Shown: one piece after another, positions 11,131 through 24,800 of the stretch
Numbering within the stretch: the first letter of the stretch is position 1
Layout: every line of letters starts with the position of its first letter
NCBI GenBank assembly: GCA_000499405.2
Contig: HG738138.1
Location: 13,393,208-13,457,207, forward strand
Source: Onchocerca volvulus
Taxonomy: Eukaryota; Nematoda; Chromadorea; Rhabditida; Onchocercidae
Reading direction: 5' to 3'
DNA length: 64,000 nucleotides
The notes under the pieces: generated by a model
Seen by the model: only the letters and a program-made list of their open reading frames with translations
Databases searched by the model: none
What the model was told of the DNA's origin: nothing
Position numbers and translations under genes: made by a program

Positions 11131-14100
11131 ATGAAACATTGGTATCGATTCTTACTCTTCGTAGCTTCGTGTATGCTGGTTTTCACTTCAAATTTTACTG
11201 TTATAGAAGCTAAAAATTTTCTTTCGTTCAGGAAAAACCTTGCGATTAGTAGAACCGCAAATATGTTGATTCTCATTTCGGCTTCACTTGATATTTGGTA
11301 TTTCAAAAGTGAGATTTGAGCAGGAAAAATTTGTGATATACACTGTAGAAAAAATGAGAGAGGAATTCAGTACCATTCGTGGATTATCAAAAGATGAAAT
11401 TGCTTATTAGAGTATGAACAATGTGGTCAGAATAGGTGTATCATCTATATGAACGTAGGAATGTAACTGCAAAGAGAATCATTCAGTGAAGATCATTTGT
11501 GGTGAACGATTATCGGATCAGATCTATCTAGACTTGAGTGGTGGAAGGTACAGCTGCTTTCGACTGTTGAATGGATCACATGAAATTGGATGCGGTTGTA
11601 AGTATCTATATGTTTTAAAGCAGATATGTAGACGCTGCAGGAAATAATCAGAATAAAGGCCATATGGAGCTCTATATTTGGCACTGTTTCAGCTGCAGAG
11701 GAAGGCAACGAAGGTGTCATCGTTTATGCTGATAGTGCCGATCAGTTGATTAACCTTATAACAAGTCTTGATTTCTCAGATCGCATTATTACAGCTTTCG
11801 ATATATTTCTTTTAAATGAGTAAGTCTCAGGTTGATTTTGTAATTTCTGGTTGATGTTATCATGAAATGAATGGTATTTATAAAGACAAATATTGTTGCT
11901 GCTGCAGGAGAATAATCAGAGTTTTGAAAGACGATAGGGTACGTGGTGTGCTCCTTTTATTCAACGACTCTGCTGTCACTGATGGATTTTCAGAAGATGC
12001 CTTTTGTCCTAATAAGCAGTTTGGTATAGCTTTCTGATGTTTCGTGTTCTCCGTTTAAATTATGATGAACTAAAGTGACGGTTAAGTAGTATTTAATTTC
12101 TTGATAGTCTGCATGTACGACTCGATGGATCTACGAACTTCATCTTTTTTAGATCTCAACGGGGAGTGTGAAAATCGCTGGAATGAGCGTGGTGCTTTAC
12201 TGCCGGAAGGTTTTCGATTCATCAACTGGAAGAAACCGATTTTTGTTATTGAAAATCGCACCGAAATCGACATTATCAGAAGCTTCGTGAGTTTTCTGCA
12301 TTCCATATTTACCATCATTTTTGAAAAGACTTGAATTAATCTTAGCATGATTGTATCTTGCGCTCATAAACCTCATGGATTTCAACATCTTGCTTCCATC
12401 CATCATCCAAGAAACAATTATTGCAGTGTTATGAGGCATTCAACAAAAGGAATTTGAGAGGACCTGTACTTTGTTCAGCGCGTATGAAACATTTCATGCG
12501 GGCAGCGGGCAATGCTGAAATATGTCTCCGACGCCAGAGGCTATTTTACGGTTTTTCAGACTCATCGTTAGTGCTCAGAAAAGTATTTTGATTTTGTCGC
12601 TTAAAACTCACATGGCTTAAAGTTCTCATTATTTGGTTTTAGGATCTCTCTTTGTGATCCATTGGGAGACAAAAATTTGTTTGCAACAGTTCCAGCATTT
12701 ATAAAAGAGTTCAGACCGAAAATCTTGATGCTCTCTGCAAGGGTATGATTTAAATATTTACTTTCTTTCGTTTCATATTTTGTGGTGAATCTCAGAAAAA
12801 TAATTTTAAGCAATAATGAAAATAGAATGACTGAAAAATACAGTGTTTGAGGATCTTGTAGATGGATTCCTTCAGTTCATTCACAGAAGCAGCTGTCGGT
12901 GAAGTGTCTGTTCTCACATCACTCATTAGCCTTCTTGCGGTTGCTAAAACAATTTCGAATCATTCCAGTGAATTTGAAGCTGTGGCACGGCACAATAGGC
13001 GGGCCGTTATTTTTGCCTTTTTTCATGGTGTAAGCGCTTGAATTTACAGCTACAAATGCTTTGGATTAAATTGTAATGATAGAGTCGTGATCATATAAGT
13101 GTAACTAAAATTCTGTTCTTTATTATCATCAGTATATGATATACAAAAAAAAATTGGGATGCAAGAGATAATTTCAATCCAAAGAAGTAATTTCAGGAAT
13201 CACTGGGTTATATTGGAAGTAGTGCCACAGTAAACGACATCATAAAAGGCGAATTTCCTCTAGATATCCGGCTAAAAGACATCGATAGCTTTATTGAGGT
13301 AACGACAAAAATTATGAGCATAGTAGCAAGGCTAGTAAGATTGATGAACAACATCTCAATGAGCCATTATTACATATGCACAACAGATCAACAGATGGAT
13401 GAAGTTAAAATGACATAGCAATAAAGTCTAGCTTCTTTTTATTATTTTCGATCGTCATCATATTGCAGGTGCAACAGCTTGATGGTTCAGAATCAGTGTT
13501 CTCTGCTCATATCGATTCAAAATCATACGATAATCCTGAAAACAAACGGAAAGTGTGTTGAGTAGCAAATTCTTAGTGAAACATTGATCTCTGATGTGGA
13601 CAAAATCCATTTTCTTATGCTGTTTTATAGCCATAGGATCGATGGGGTTGTCCTAAGTTAAATTTCGTGTATTTTAATAATGTGAGATGGATTCTGTAAT
13701 TCCGAAAATTTTGTGTATTATTTCAGGTGCAAATTTTGCTGGACGCAGCCAGGTCATCCCTTAAGCAAAGTGAGTCCAGAAATGATGGGAATAGAAGAGA
13801 TAGTAAAATAAATGTCGAGAGGAAGATTCAGTTACCACCCTCGTCTTACCAATCATTTTTGAAGGAAAAACGTGACATAGCTGGTTTCGTTCTCCGGCCT
13901 TTTGGTCGGCAGTATATTTACAAGTCAGTTAAAGGAATTCTTCAACTTTGGTGACCTAATAAAAATATGCACTTATGGAAAATTTTATGCAGTGACTGTT
14001 GTAGTTAGTAACGTATCTTGTCGATTTGAAATAACAAAAGAAAAAAAAAATTGGTGTTCTATCATTAACAATGTATTTACAGTCGGATAAATTCGTTGGA

Positions 14101-17100
14101 AGATCAAAATGTATTCAAAAATGGAACTGCTAAATTGAAAAATCAAATTATTGCTGCTGCGAATGCTGTTATGGGGGCTGTAACAGGATTCCTCACTGGT
14201 GGTAATAAAACAGAAACTGATTTATTCAGTCAGTATGATATAGACGAACTATATGTAAGCAGAGATTACTTACCAAATTTATTTAATTTTTCCCTTTATA
14301 ATGCTTTTGATAAATATTTTATTACAGGTAGCTGTTCTTCTGGATTGTTTCTTAAAATATCCTGATTGGCACAGTTGTAATTTCTTCAAAAGTATCTCGA
14401 AAGGCGAAAATCAATTTGAACATTACTGTTAGTACCAATTAGTCTTTCTATAATGTTTATATCCGTTTCGACTTTGTCATTTTAGATGGTAGACGTTTGC
14501 AGACATAAGCTGAGTTTAGAAATTATATTTTATGAGCTAGGTTCTCAAGGTTATGTAAAAAGTAGTTCCAGAAATTTTTTCATTTGCAAACTTTGCAGCG
14601 AAGGAAACATATGTATCAGTAGGAAGAAACAATTACTCGTTAATTCGCATTTTGATGACTATGTTAATTGTTAATGTTCTTGGATCCAAGAATGCTGTTA
14701 ATGTTCCCGATCGAGGTCAATGTGAGGATTTAAATAAGCACCATAAGGTAGCAGAATGGTTTTATTATAAAATTATTTTTATTTTTTTGTTTTTCAAAAG
14801 TTTTCACGACTTAGAAAGATTTTTGTTCATGCTTATTGCCAGTTTACAATGTTTTCCGAAACATTCAAATAAAGCATTTAATCTATATAAATAAAAAGGT
14901 AAATGTTCCCTGTTACGGCCCACGGAACTTCGCAAGTTCCCCACTGATTTTTTTCAAAATTTGACACAATTTTGTATTCCAGTAGGCCTTCTTTTTTATA
15001 TAGACATACTTTTTTTCACGTTTCACGTCCATGACAACTAAAAGTAAGTGAGGAACTGAGTTTTTTGACTCCGCCCTGCACCTCGCCCTCGTGGGTGGAA
15101 TGAATTTTTCGACCGCGCCCCGCACTGCGCCTTCATAAGCGGACAGAATTTATTCACCATGCCTACTTTCTGCATTGATCGCGGCTATTTCCTGCAACGT
15201 TTCAAGTTCTTCGTCGATTGATTTGAAAATTTCATACAGCGCTGCATTCGAGTAGGCGCTTGTTTTCAAATAAACAAGGCGAGTAATTTAAACTTTTCGT
15301 TTGTTTTTTGCTTTGTGAAGGATGTAATTCGTTTATTTTTTGATTTGTGGGGAATGTAGTTGTGTCGCGCAAATGTCGAGAATTATGGTAGTATGTAATG
15401 AAATGTTTCGTTCAAATAATTTATGGATTACCTCTCTGACTTCTAATATTAGATCATGTCTTGAATTGCCTCTTTGTTGTGAATTTTACCCATTGATTTG
15501 AAATTTTGACACAACGCTGCATTCGAATAGGCGCATTGTTTGTGTATAAATATATCTATTTTTTTTCCCCTGTCACACCTGTGACAAGTAAAAGTAAATG
15601 AGCGGACTGAATCTATCAAGTATTTGATCGATTTAATGGAGTTACAGTCTTCCACGTTTATGTGCGCTTTGTATGTTTTTAATAGCAAAGATGAATATGG
15701 AACAACATACTGGTTATCTTCATGTCACCATTCCGCGTTTGCATGGTTGCTAATTTACCGCCATCTTCTGCTGATTTTCTGTATAAAGGATATCCATCGT
15801 TTCTTATAACTGTATTGGATACTAATGTTCGAGGATATCGTTAAGAGCATGTTCCGTTTATCATGCATGGTGAATTTGGATTCAGTGTACCGCAAGGTCT
15901 GTGTATCATATTTTTCTTCACTGCTTCATACAAATCCTTATCAGCGTCAGCATCGGGTATTTCAGCGCATATTACATCGTCGATTCGTTTGAAGTGATTT
16001 TGTCATAAAGCCAGATTAGTATATGTTCATGTGGCAATCCTCTCTTTTGCCAGTCTACTGAGTACATCCAACAGCGCACAGATCCAAATACTTCATGTTT
16101 TACCATGGAATCAATCAGCGTTTTCAGTTTCTGTCTGAAAACACGTGCTGTGATGTCATGCCTATCCATCGACGATTGCCCATAAAGTAAGAGATTTTGT
16201 ATATCATCCCAAGCTGGATTGCATGTGAATTTAATGAATAGGTCTGGAGGCCCGTAGTGTTGAACATATGCAGTTGCATCTTGAGCGTATTCATGCATAT
16301 ATGACTTGAACTGCCTACATATGAAGATGGCAAAATTGTTAGTCTTACAACATTAGTTGTATTACCGTCATTTACAAAAAATTGCATCTCTTAAATGAAT
16401 GTATTCTTCAGAGCGAAGCTTGGTCTGATTCAAACGGTTGAATATCAAACGTTCTGTTTCAAGATATATTAGTGAAACAACTGACGGCATTTCAAAATGT
16501 AATTGTCTTCGTTCTCTCGAATCATTAATCGGTATAAATAGTAGTACATTCAGCTGCATTTCGTATTTATTTCCTCGCCACTGATTGGATTTATCATCTT
16601 AACGTTGAAGTGATATCCATCGGCACCATCCCAAAAAATGATTGGGTATTCCAGAGCATCGTAGCATCGATGAGTTTCTGCAATTTTTGTCAGTTGATCG
16701 TTTCTTTGGTGAAGAACAATATCTTTAGGTTGGAATTGATCTGCGATTATAACAATTGCCATTTCATCTATAGTTGGAGCATTGAATCTTCACACATGTT
16801 CTCCAGCACGCGTTTTATCAGCATAAATAACAATCAGATGGCATCATGTTAATTGCTGTTTTGAACAACGCACTAAATTGTTTTTTCGTGATGAACCTGT
16901 TGCAGTTGGGAACGACGGATCCTTCTATGTCGGTATGAATTCCGCGGCATTCAATTCATCATTGCTATAACCGATGAAATACATTTGTCGGAATTCATAC
17001 TGACCATCTGACACGGAAGCAGGGAACCGGCTTTATGATAAATTTGTCTTTTCACTTTGAAAGTTGGCATGAATCGTGTTATGATTTCTGCGCCGAACGA

Positions 17101-18896
17101 TGTCATTTGAAAGTACGAGTTGTATTTTCTGATTTTAGATAGTTAACGCTTTGATTCGGCAGTATATCCGGCAGGCAAAGTTTTTAATGGCTTTGGCAAT
17201 TCTTCAAGTTGGAGCAGTTTAATTTTTCCGGCGGCGCAACACATTCCTTTCATTTCTCCATTGAATTTCAGAGCCTTGCACATGCCAATGAGAACATGAG
17301 GGCTCAAACTGCAGTCATCAGTTAGGTTGTAACAGAATGCAGGGCGATTATAATTGCATGATTGCTGAACACGGAGCCGTGTTTGACCTGATCAAGAAAT
17401 GCTAAAGGTGAAGTGGCGCAACATAGTTTCAAAGTGACGACAAACATGTTTACCGCCGAAACGTTCCAATTCACAGATAAATGACAAAGATCGACGCAGC
17501 AACAGCAATATTTCGGAGTTCGAGGGGTTCCAGTTTGACAGTTCAGAGCGACACAACAGTAGTAACAATTCGACAATTCACTTGAATAATATTCTCTATC
17601 AACGACAAAGGAAAGAGTAACCCAGGGACTAATTTTCCTGGATGTTCTCTGATGATTGTTTGTTAGAAGAATCACTCTTCATCGGTCAATAAAACTTTTC
17701 TCAACAGCATTCATCTCTGTCACACAAGACACAAAAAGCTCCTCACACCTATTACTGACCTAGCAAGAATCAATCTCCAATTCAACCAAACTATAAATCA
17801 AATTACGAAGTATCAGTTTTTTTCCCCAACACTAGAAATATCTTCTTTCTCTTGTCTTTTTTTCCACTTAACCGCACTAAGGTACAGCAACACGTGTATA
17901 AAAACATGAGCGTATTCGAATGCAACGTTGTGACAAAATTTCAAAGCAATAGGTAAGAACTTTCCGACACCTAAGATTTTGAACCGTTATAGATAGGTCG
18001 CGTGTTTAAGAACTTTTAGAGATTTAAAATTTTGAACAAACGTTTACATTTTTATTTATAAAGACTAGCTGGATCGGCCACGTGGAGCGTGACGGGGTCC
18101 AGCTAGTATTAAATAAAATTAGCGGGGTGTTATATTATGGCATATAGAATAATATTCAGAATTCACACTCTATGTACACAAAATTGTTGTAATGGATGAC
18201 TGATAATAGCTACTTTTACATCAGAAAAAATTAACCATTCATTATTTTTTTCTCCATTCGAAAAGTTATGTAAGATTTATTGGAATCAGCTGGCGCTCTT
18301 TGACAACTAATGAGTAATGAACAGTTTTTCGAGAATTAAATCTCTTGTAGATTTATCATTATACATGGCAGTATGATCCAGAAGATGAGAAATTTACATG
18401 TTATCGTAATTCGCTGTACACAACAACTGCGGAATCTCCGGCCTTCAGATTAGATGGTATTATTTCATATAAATTTTTGTTGTTTTGAAAGGCGCATGTT
18501 CCTCTCTATAGATTTTATTATCTCCTTTTATTTATTGTTCTTTGTATCAAAGTTCACTATTCATCTTATTTAACGATGATTTTCCACTTAAAGCGTTCAC
18601 GTTTATCCTTTCTGTAGTTTAGTACGACTTCGTTTCTAAACTAATTTTTTTCAGGATACAACATGCATTCAGGAGTTTATTCGACCTGGGTGGAAAGTGT
18701 TTGGACCACGAAACAATTGAAACTTTTCTTAACTATACATCCATATCTTACGCGTGATGTCACTGTGTTTCTCTCTGGCTTCATCTTTTTCATCATTTCA
18801 CATATCATAATGGAACTGATTTATTTAGGAAACAAAGAAGCTATCGAACCAACAGCATCCACACTCGATTCCAGCCATAATCCCTCACCACTTTAG
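11131..18896 (+). CDS. Nicastrin, gamma-secretase subunit (C. elegans APH-2 family)
   Basis: Nicastrin is the large glycosylated ectodomain subunit of gamma-secretase, which cleaves Notch and similar stubs within the membrane. Seventeen exons are supported: 11131-11248, 11487-11597, 11693-11819, 11908-12023, 12108-12286, 12427-12566, 12643-12742, 12862-13029, 13197-13298, 13469-13552, 13727-13923, 14083-14254, 14328-14427, 14493-14549, 14599-14747, 18351-18455 and 18655-18896. Phases agree at every junction. The protein would be about 755 residues, close to the usual 700-720. Landmarks are a signal peptide (residues 1-27), [19 protein letters not shown] then [15 protein letters not shown], and a final STWVESVW followed by one transmembrane helix. 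The vertebrate DYIGS motif reads GYIGS here. Exon 16 is one base short for its frame, which gives an early stop. Intron 15 (3.6 kb) holds a Helitron; the other introns are about 65-240 bp. Confidence 0.9.
14915..18110 (-). mobile_element. Decayed Helitron/Helentron-like element in nicastrin intron 15
   Basis: The element is defined by Rep-domain remnants on the minus strand and by structured ends. Near the left end is a hairpin at 14924-14940 (GGAACTT, loop CGC, AAGTTCC), as expected near a Helitron 3' end. Near the right end, ACTAGCTGGA at 18064-18073 is matched by its perfect inverse at 18098-18107. A block near 15486-15535 recurs inverted near 17908-17962, and partial direct copies lie near 14955-15060 and 15215-15260. 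Exact termini were not found, and no helicase domain remains. Opposite orientation to the host gene is seen directly; rolling-circle origin follows from the family. Confidence 0.7.
15449..17262 (-). pseudogene. Helitron Rep (HUH endonuclease) protein remnant
   Basis: Reading from 17262 down to 15449, several frames give Helitron-type Rep segments: an N-terminal block [13 protein letters not shown], then [20 protein letters not shown] (with W where the family has a Pro/Tyr-type residue), [12 protein letters not shown], and [18 protein letters not shown] with the HUH metal-binding H-E-H at about 16031-16023. The block [20 protein letters not shown] follows. Stops and frame changes separate the blocks. 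Homology ends just after the last block, where the helicase should begin, so the helicase has been lost. Confidence 0.82.
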
Positions 18897-21800
18897 TCGT
18901 TACCCGTTTATATCTGCTGGGCTGCGTTTTCTTAGTCTATTTTAATTAACCTGAGTTTCTGAATTTATTTTTAGAAAGATTTTTTTCTTGGTGGCTGTCG
19001 TCATGCTCATCGTGAATATATTTAACTTGCTTTTCATTGTTTTAAATGAAATGCATATATTGGAATCATTCATTTTAATAGTTTCGTTTTATGTTGGTTA
19101 TACTGTATATTGTCTGAGCCAATTCCTTCGTAAGCAGTGTATGGAAATTTCTAAAATTTTTATTCTGATGGTTCCAGTTCGAGAAATTGTACAGTATTTC
19201 TGGATTACTCTTATAAGTTGCTGAGAACGTGAAGTAGATTCACTATTCCATCAACATTTGGCATTTTTATCTACATAGCTCGTTTTGAAAAAGCTTTTCC
19301 TTACATTTTGTAAAGCAGATTTGTATAATTACTGTTATCAATTTTATGCATATTTGCACATTTTCAATTCTGTCTATTCAAAACAGTGCACAGTTGGACA
19401 GTATCTTGACACATTGTGATGTTACTAAGAAATACATGATGATTTTCACAGCACCAAATTTCTTTCTTTGTAGCTTGATTGCTAGAAATTGTGAAACTGT
19501 AAGTTTGGTAAATGTCAGAGTTTGTCCGACTAATGATAAACGTACCATCGATGAGGAAGTGTGACTAGCATTGATCCATCGGAAATTAGATTGATATAAT
19601 AATTACTGGCTTTATAACTTGAACAGAAAAAATTGGTGGAGAAGTAAGAAATAGAATAAACAAATATTCAGTTTATGCAAAAAGAAAACACAAGCAAATA
19701 ATCATAATAATAAAGGCGAAAACACAAACAGTGGCTTTGACGACCATAGATGGACCTTCATTTTCAACGAGCACTTGTCTCGGATTTCCCTTTATGCTAT
19801 CTTTTCCTGACAAACTTGTCTAAATGAATTCATTATTGGTCATTTGCATTAGCAGATTAGGGAAGCTCACATGCATGATAATGTTTGGGTTGGTGTGCAA
19901 TGGAGGTTGAATAGATTGTCCTTCATATAGCTTAATGGAGGAAGCATAAATAAAGCCTAAGAGGATTTCATTTAAACTGGAAAATGATAATAGAACATGT
20001 AGAGCATTGAGGACAGAAAAATGAACGATTCCTGAGAATTTTACGAATCTTAAGCAAAAGAGTCATAAGTAGCAGCTAGAGAAGTAACCATTTCGGAGTT
20101 GAGTAATTGTTGTGGTCGTTGAAGGAGGATGTATTCCATCCCGTCGGATGATCGACTTCTGGAAAAAAATGTGGCGAAGGACTTGAGGATAATAAAAAAC
20201 TTGATCGGGACAAAAGTAAATGGAAAATGACAACCAAATGTTGAAGTTTAGAAGTCAGGCAATGCCAGCATAGTGACGTGAGATTTGATGGAAGTTCATT
20301 AGCTTTGAATAAATATTTTCAGATCATGACTGAATCAGCTCGATTCAGGTCAAAAATGGCCTCTCGGAAAAGACTAACAGTGAACGTGGCTCGTGATCAT
20401 AATGGATGATTGGTAGACTAACTGACTGACCATTTGCCCTTTCTATATTTTTCTTCTCACCTTTAAGAATGTGCATTTCCAATCTTTCATTTCCATTTGC
20501 GAATTTCATTACCGTTATCTGCAAAAATTTAGTTTACATGATAAAAAAGTCTCATATCACGATGGCAAGTTGATGAGACAGGCATTATGATGGTAACAAT
20601 AATGTGAGCATCATATATTTCAAAAATTCTTGTCATCTGATGCCATCCGATAGATAGATCATAATTCTCTATAATAACCAATAAGAAAGTGCTCACACAT
20701 GGCTAATTAAGTCCACGGAAGCTAAGTTTTTCGGACAGTGTCACATGTTAAAAACCTGATTTGAGTATTCTCAATCGGCAGAGTTTTATCGACCCAATTC
20801 TACCATGCCTCTTTTCTTCTCATTCATGTATGCAGCAAGGTGTATGTGTATCAACGTCTGTGTGTCTCCATGAATGGTGGTGTTTATTGTCGTCTGCTCG
20901 ACGATCTATTCCCTTTTAATTCATTGAACGTTATTAACAGACTATCGTATTAAAACTAAAAAAGAAAGAAAAAGAATTCCTTTTAACATGTATTGCTTGA
21001 AGGCGTGAAAATGAAATAAGAGGAGCTGAGTTGCAACAAAAGGTAATTGTGAAAGGTAATCAGGGAGTGATCGTGCAACAGGTAGGAAATACCTTCAGAT
21101 GATGAGATCGCCATTGCGAACTGCTTCAACTTAAGTATCTTCAAAACGATATAACTTTACTCCTCCTATAGATTATCGGTCAAAAAACGGCGACAGAATA
21201 ACTACGGCAAACGATTATCATCTATCATCCTTCCCTGTCTTTTTATAAATTTCAACCACTTCATTCAACCGTCACCAAAGTGACGAGCAAAAGATCTGGA
21301 GAAATCTGCCAGATTTCCCAGAAGCCGCGTAGCATTAATATTTTATTACATGTATCTTACACAGAATTACTTAGCTGTGTTAGCTAAGGTCACTAATGTC
21401 TCGATATAGCAAGGATGTGAATCTCTGTATTTATATTAAATAATAGGCAAAAAAATCCACCACTCGATTTAGGAAGACTTTTGAATTGAAAAACTGAATT
21501 CCAGGAATAATCTAATAAAAGGGAAATTGTATCGGGATACAGCAACCAACTAATCACAACATTTTTTTTTTTTTTTTTTTGAATGTTGTAATTATCTGCT
21601 TGTAATATTTCGAATTTTAACTTACAAAGATTTCGGAGCAAAAAACAGCTGAAAAGCATGAAAAGTGGAAAAATAACTAACAAAATGAAAGTTAAAACAT
21701 TTTTCTGGAATAGAAATCAAGAAAGGATAACAATCATTCGGAGTAAAGATGTTAAGTTACTCTGGATGGCGAGAATTTATGAAGATGATACCGTACATAT

Positions 21801-24800
21801 GCTGAAATGAGAAACCTAAAAAAACCATTGCGTAATTTTTCGAAAATGAGTAATAGGGAAAAGCTATATATTCCAGTGCATTTACAAGAAGTGTCATCTA
21901 TTTTCAAATCTTCAACTTTCTAACTTTTCGCGGTTATAAATTTTCTGCTGGTAATGAGCTAGACAATTAATCATCTTATAGAAATATATAAATAGATCCA
22001 CAAATAATTTTGGAATATTGAAGTTACAATCCATGCTTTTTCATGAAAAGAGATTTAACTCATGAAAATGAAGGAAGGATAGCTAAATTGAAGTAATGTT
22101 TATTCAATTATCAACTAACTTTCATAATAAACAATGGTGTGGAATAAAAGTAAGGAATACGTTCAGTTCGAATTTATTCGAATAAAAAACGGATAACACA
22201 AAAATTAAACAACATTTGAAACTCGTTTCATGATGGAATGGTAAGGTCATGCCACCGATAACACCTGGTTGCAACAGTGAGTGCGACTTTTAATGTATTA
22301 TGACAGGTAATTAACTCTTAGACTTTTCAGTTTCCAATAAAGTTCCCTTTTTTTAAGTTTCTATTATTACAACAAAGCAAACACAAAATATGAAATTATG
22401 TCAAAAGTACAATAACCAATTAATATTTCATTTTTATGCACTGCTACATCCATATAAAAACCATGCCAGCTTCTCGTCATGTTTTAATTTTATTTCCTGC
22501 TGTATGATTTAGAACATTTTCATTTTTTTAAACTATTAATTCTAGTCTTTAGACGTAACATCTAGAAAGATCTATACAATTCATGCCACTTTATAACTTC
22601 AGTCACAGTTTCATCTTTTCTTTCTCTTTTCAGTTTCTCATGTCACATGTTCTTTTTTTATCAATTGAATAAACTTGCTTTTTGCAACGAATCATTTCTT
22701 CTAACCTTCGATCTTGCTTGCCACTATTAATCTTAGATTTTACAAACCTATCTGTTAATTAAACTTGTCCATTATGTCTAGCACTTCTATGACATTAAGC
22801 AATCATATAACATGTTTACTGGCTTGGTCTATTTGGAACTACGCACTTCTTGAACTTTACTACTTCTTAGATTTTTCCGACAGCAGTTACTTACACAATC
22901 CATTTTCTGACTTGAAAATAATATTATTGCAGCATAAAAGAATTTTATCGAGACAATTTATAATCTCTTAAACAAAATGGTACCTTTTCAACTTCTACTT
23001 TATCTGCAATAAGAACTTGAGCTCAGTTGGAGATTTGGCAAAAAGTTTCCGAATGGAGGTTTTACTCGATAACTCATATTTTAAGAAATAAAAAATATTC
23101 TTCACCCTATGCAACTTTTGCATTTGCTTGATGATATAAAATTTTTCAATTCATCGGGCAACCTTTGTATTAGCAGTAATGATCGTATCATGAGATATGA
23201 AGAAAATATTTCAAAAGAACGATTTCCGGATGAATAAAATCTCTCGCTGTCTCAAAATCCGAATAAATAACTTTAAATTTTAAGAAGACGAATAAGTTTG
23301 ATTTGACAAAACCACAGAAATCAGTATTTCTCATTGAATCAACAATCCATGCATTGTTCCTCGGCTTATTGACAATTATTTGAAATTCAGAAATTTCTTA
23401 ATCTGCATCCGTAAGTAATACACATATGTACAGTCTAGTCTTAAAAATTGTATTTTTTAATTAAATAATTTCATCAACAAAATTCGAGCTAGTTTTTATA
23501 AAATCTTCTATCTGTTTTTCTTCTAGTATTCGACGGATTTTTTCCACTCAGTCTTTTGTTAGAATGCGTATATGCAACTATTATTTTAAAAATAATTAGC
23601 TATATTCTTTTGTAATTCCGCTATCGCAACTGACTTATTGTTCAAACTAAGATTCGCCAGAGTTCTACCGGCCGATCCTGCTTTCATACTTCTAATTAGT
23701 GAAGATAGACAAATTTGCTTAATGTTCTTCCTAGTTTTATTATGTTAGATTTTATCTCTTTAACTAGAAATTTTATAACATTATCCCTATAGTGTTATAA
23801 AAATGTATATCAGTAATGTGCATAATTATTGCTTTATTTTGACCTGCAATATGGCAAGTCTTTATTCGGAAGTCTTTTATTAATATACGTTACTAATCCC
23901 AAAACAAACTGAGATTTTATTACTTTCTCTATCACATAAAGATCACCACGAGATAAATCGGATGACATAACAAATTGCATCGTTCTTTTAATAGAACAAT
24001 ACTGTTATTTTGTAGTACGGATGCAACAATTTTTTATGCTCGATGATGTGGAAGGAGAAAGGTTATTTATAGATGAAATCTTAAATATAGCAAGAAATGA
24101 AGAAGTTTTAAAAGATTCTATCTTTTCAGTGATGATGGGCAACCCCTACTTGCACATGTTAAAAAGGAAATCGCTGTAAAGGACTGAAGAAATCAGAGAC
24201 AGTAGTGAATATTAAGGAATATAAAGTTTTAAATGAAAAAAACATGTAGGAAATACTTCTCATAAAATAATTGCAGAACCTCATATTTAATGTGAAATCT
24301 TTTTATAATCATCCGCTGATATGGAGTTATGTATTAGATTTGTCAAGGAGAATTTCAATCAATAGTAATTAAAACTGTTGGTGCAACACTGTTAGCAGTT
24401 ATTGACGCATAGTGTAATAAATTCGAATACAAATATCGAGAAAATTGAATAATTTACAACCAACCTTTTTTGAACCCAGTATTCCTTCCATAAGAAATTC
24501 CACACGTTTTTCATATAACAGAGATAACATTACGTGCTAATTTGTCTAGACTCAGATCACTTCATTTAGACTGAGTTAGCTTATTTTACGCCACCAACGA
24601 TAATCCCAGTTGTTTGAGCAATAGCTACAACTATTTCAATTATAGCTAATATTAGCAAAAATATCATCGATATTTTGTCATTGTTGGAAATTGTCAAGCA
24701 CGGCTTTTATTACCTCGTTTCATGACTTTTACTACCTCAGTTCAACAGGCTGTATTACATCAATTTTCGCATTAAGGCAGTTTTCCATTGTTTCATTTGA

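Noticed and set aside
18988..19224. Hydrophobic frame just after nicastrin
   Set aside because: T-rich sequence after the stop codon, with no splice signals or family similarity.
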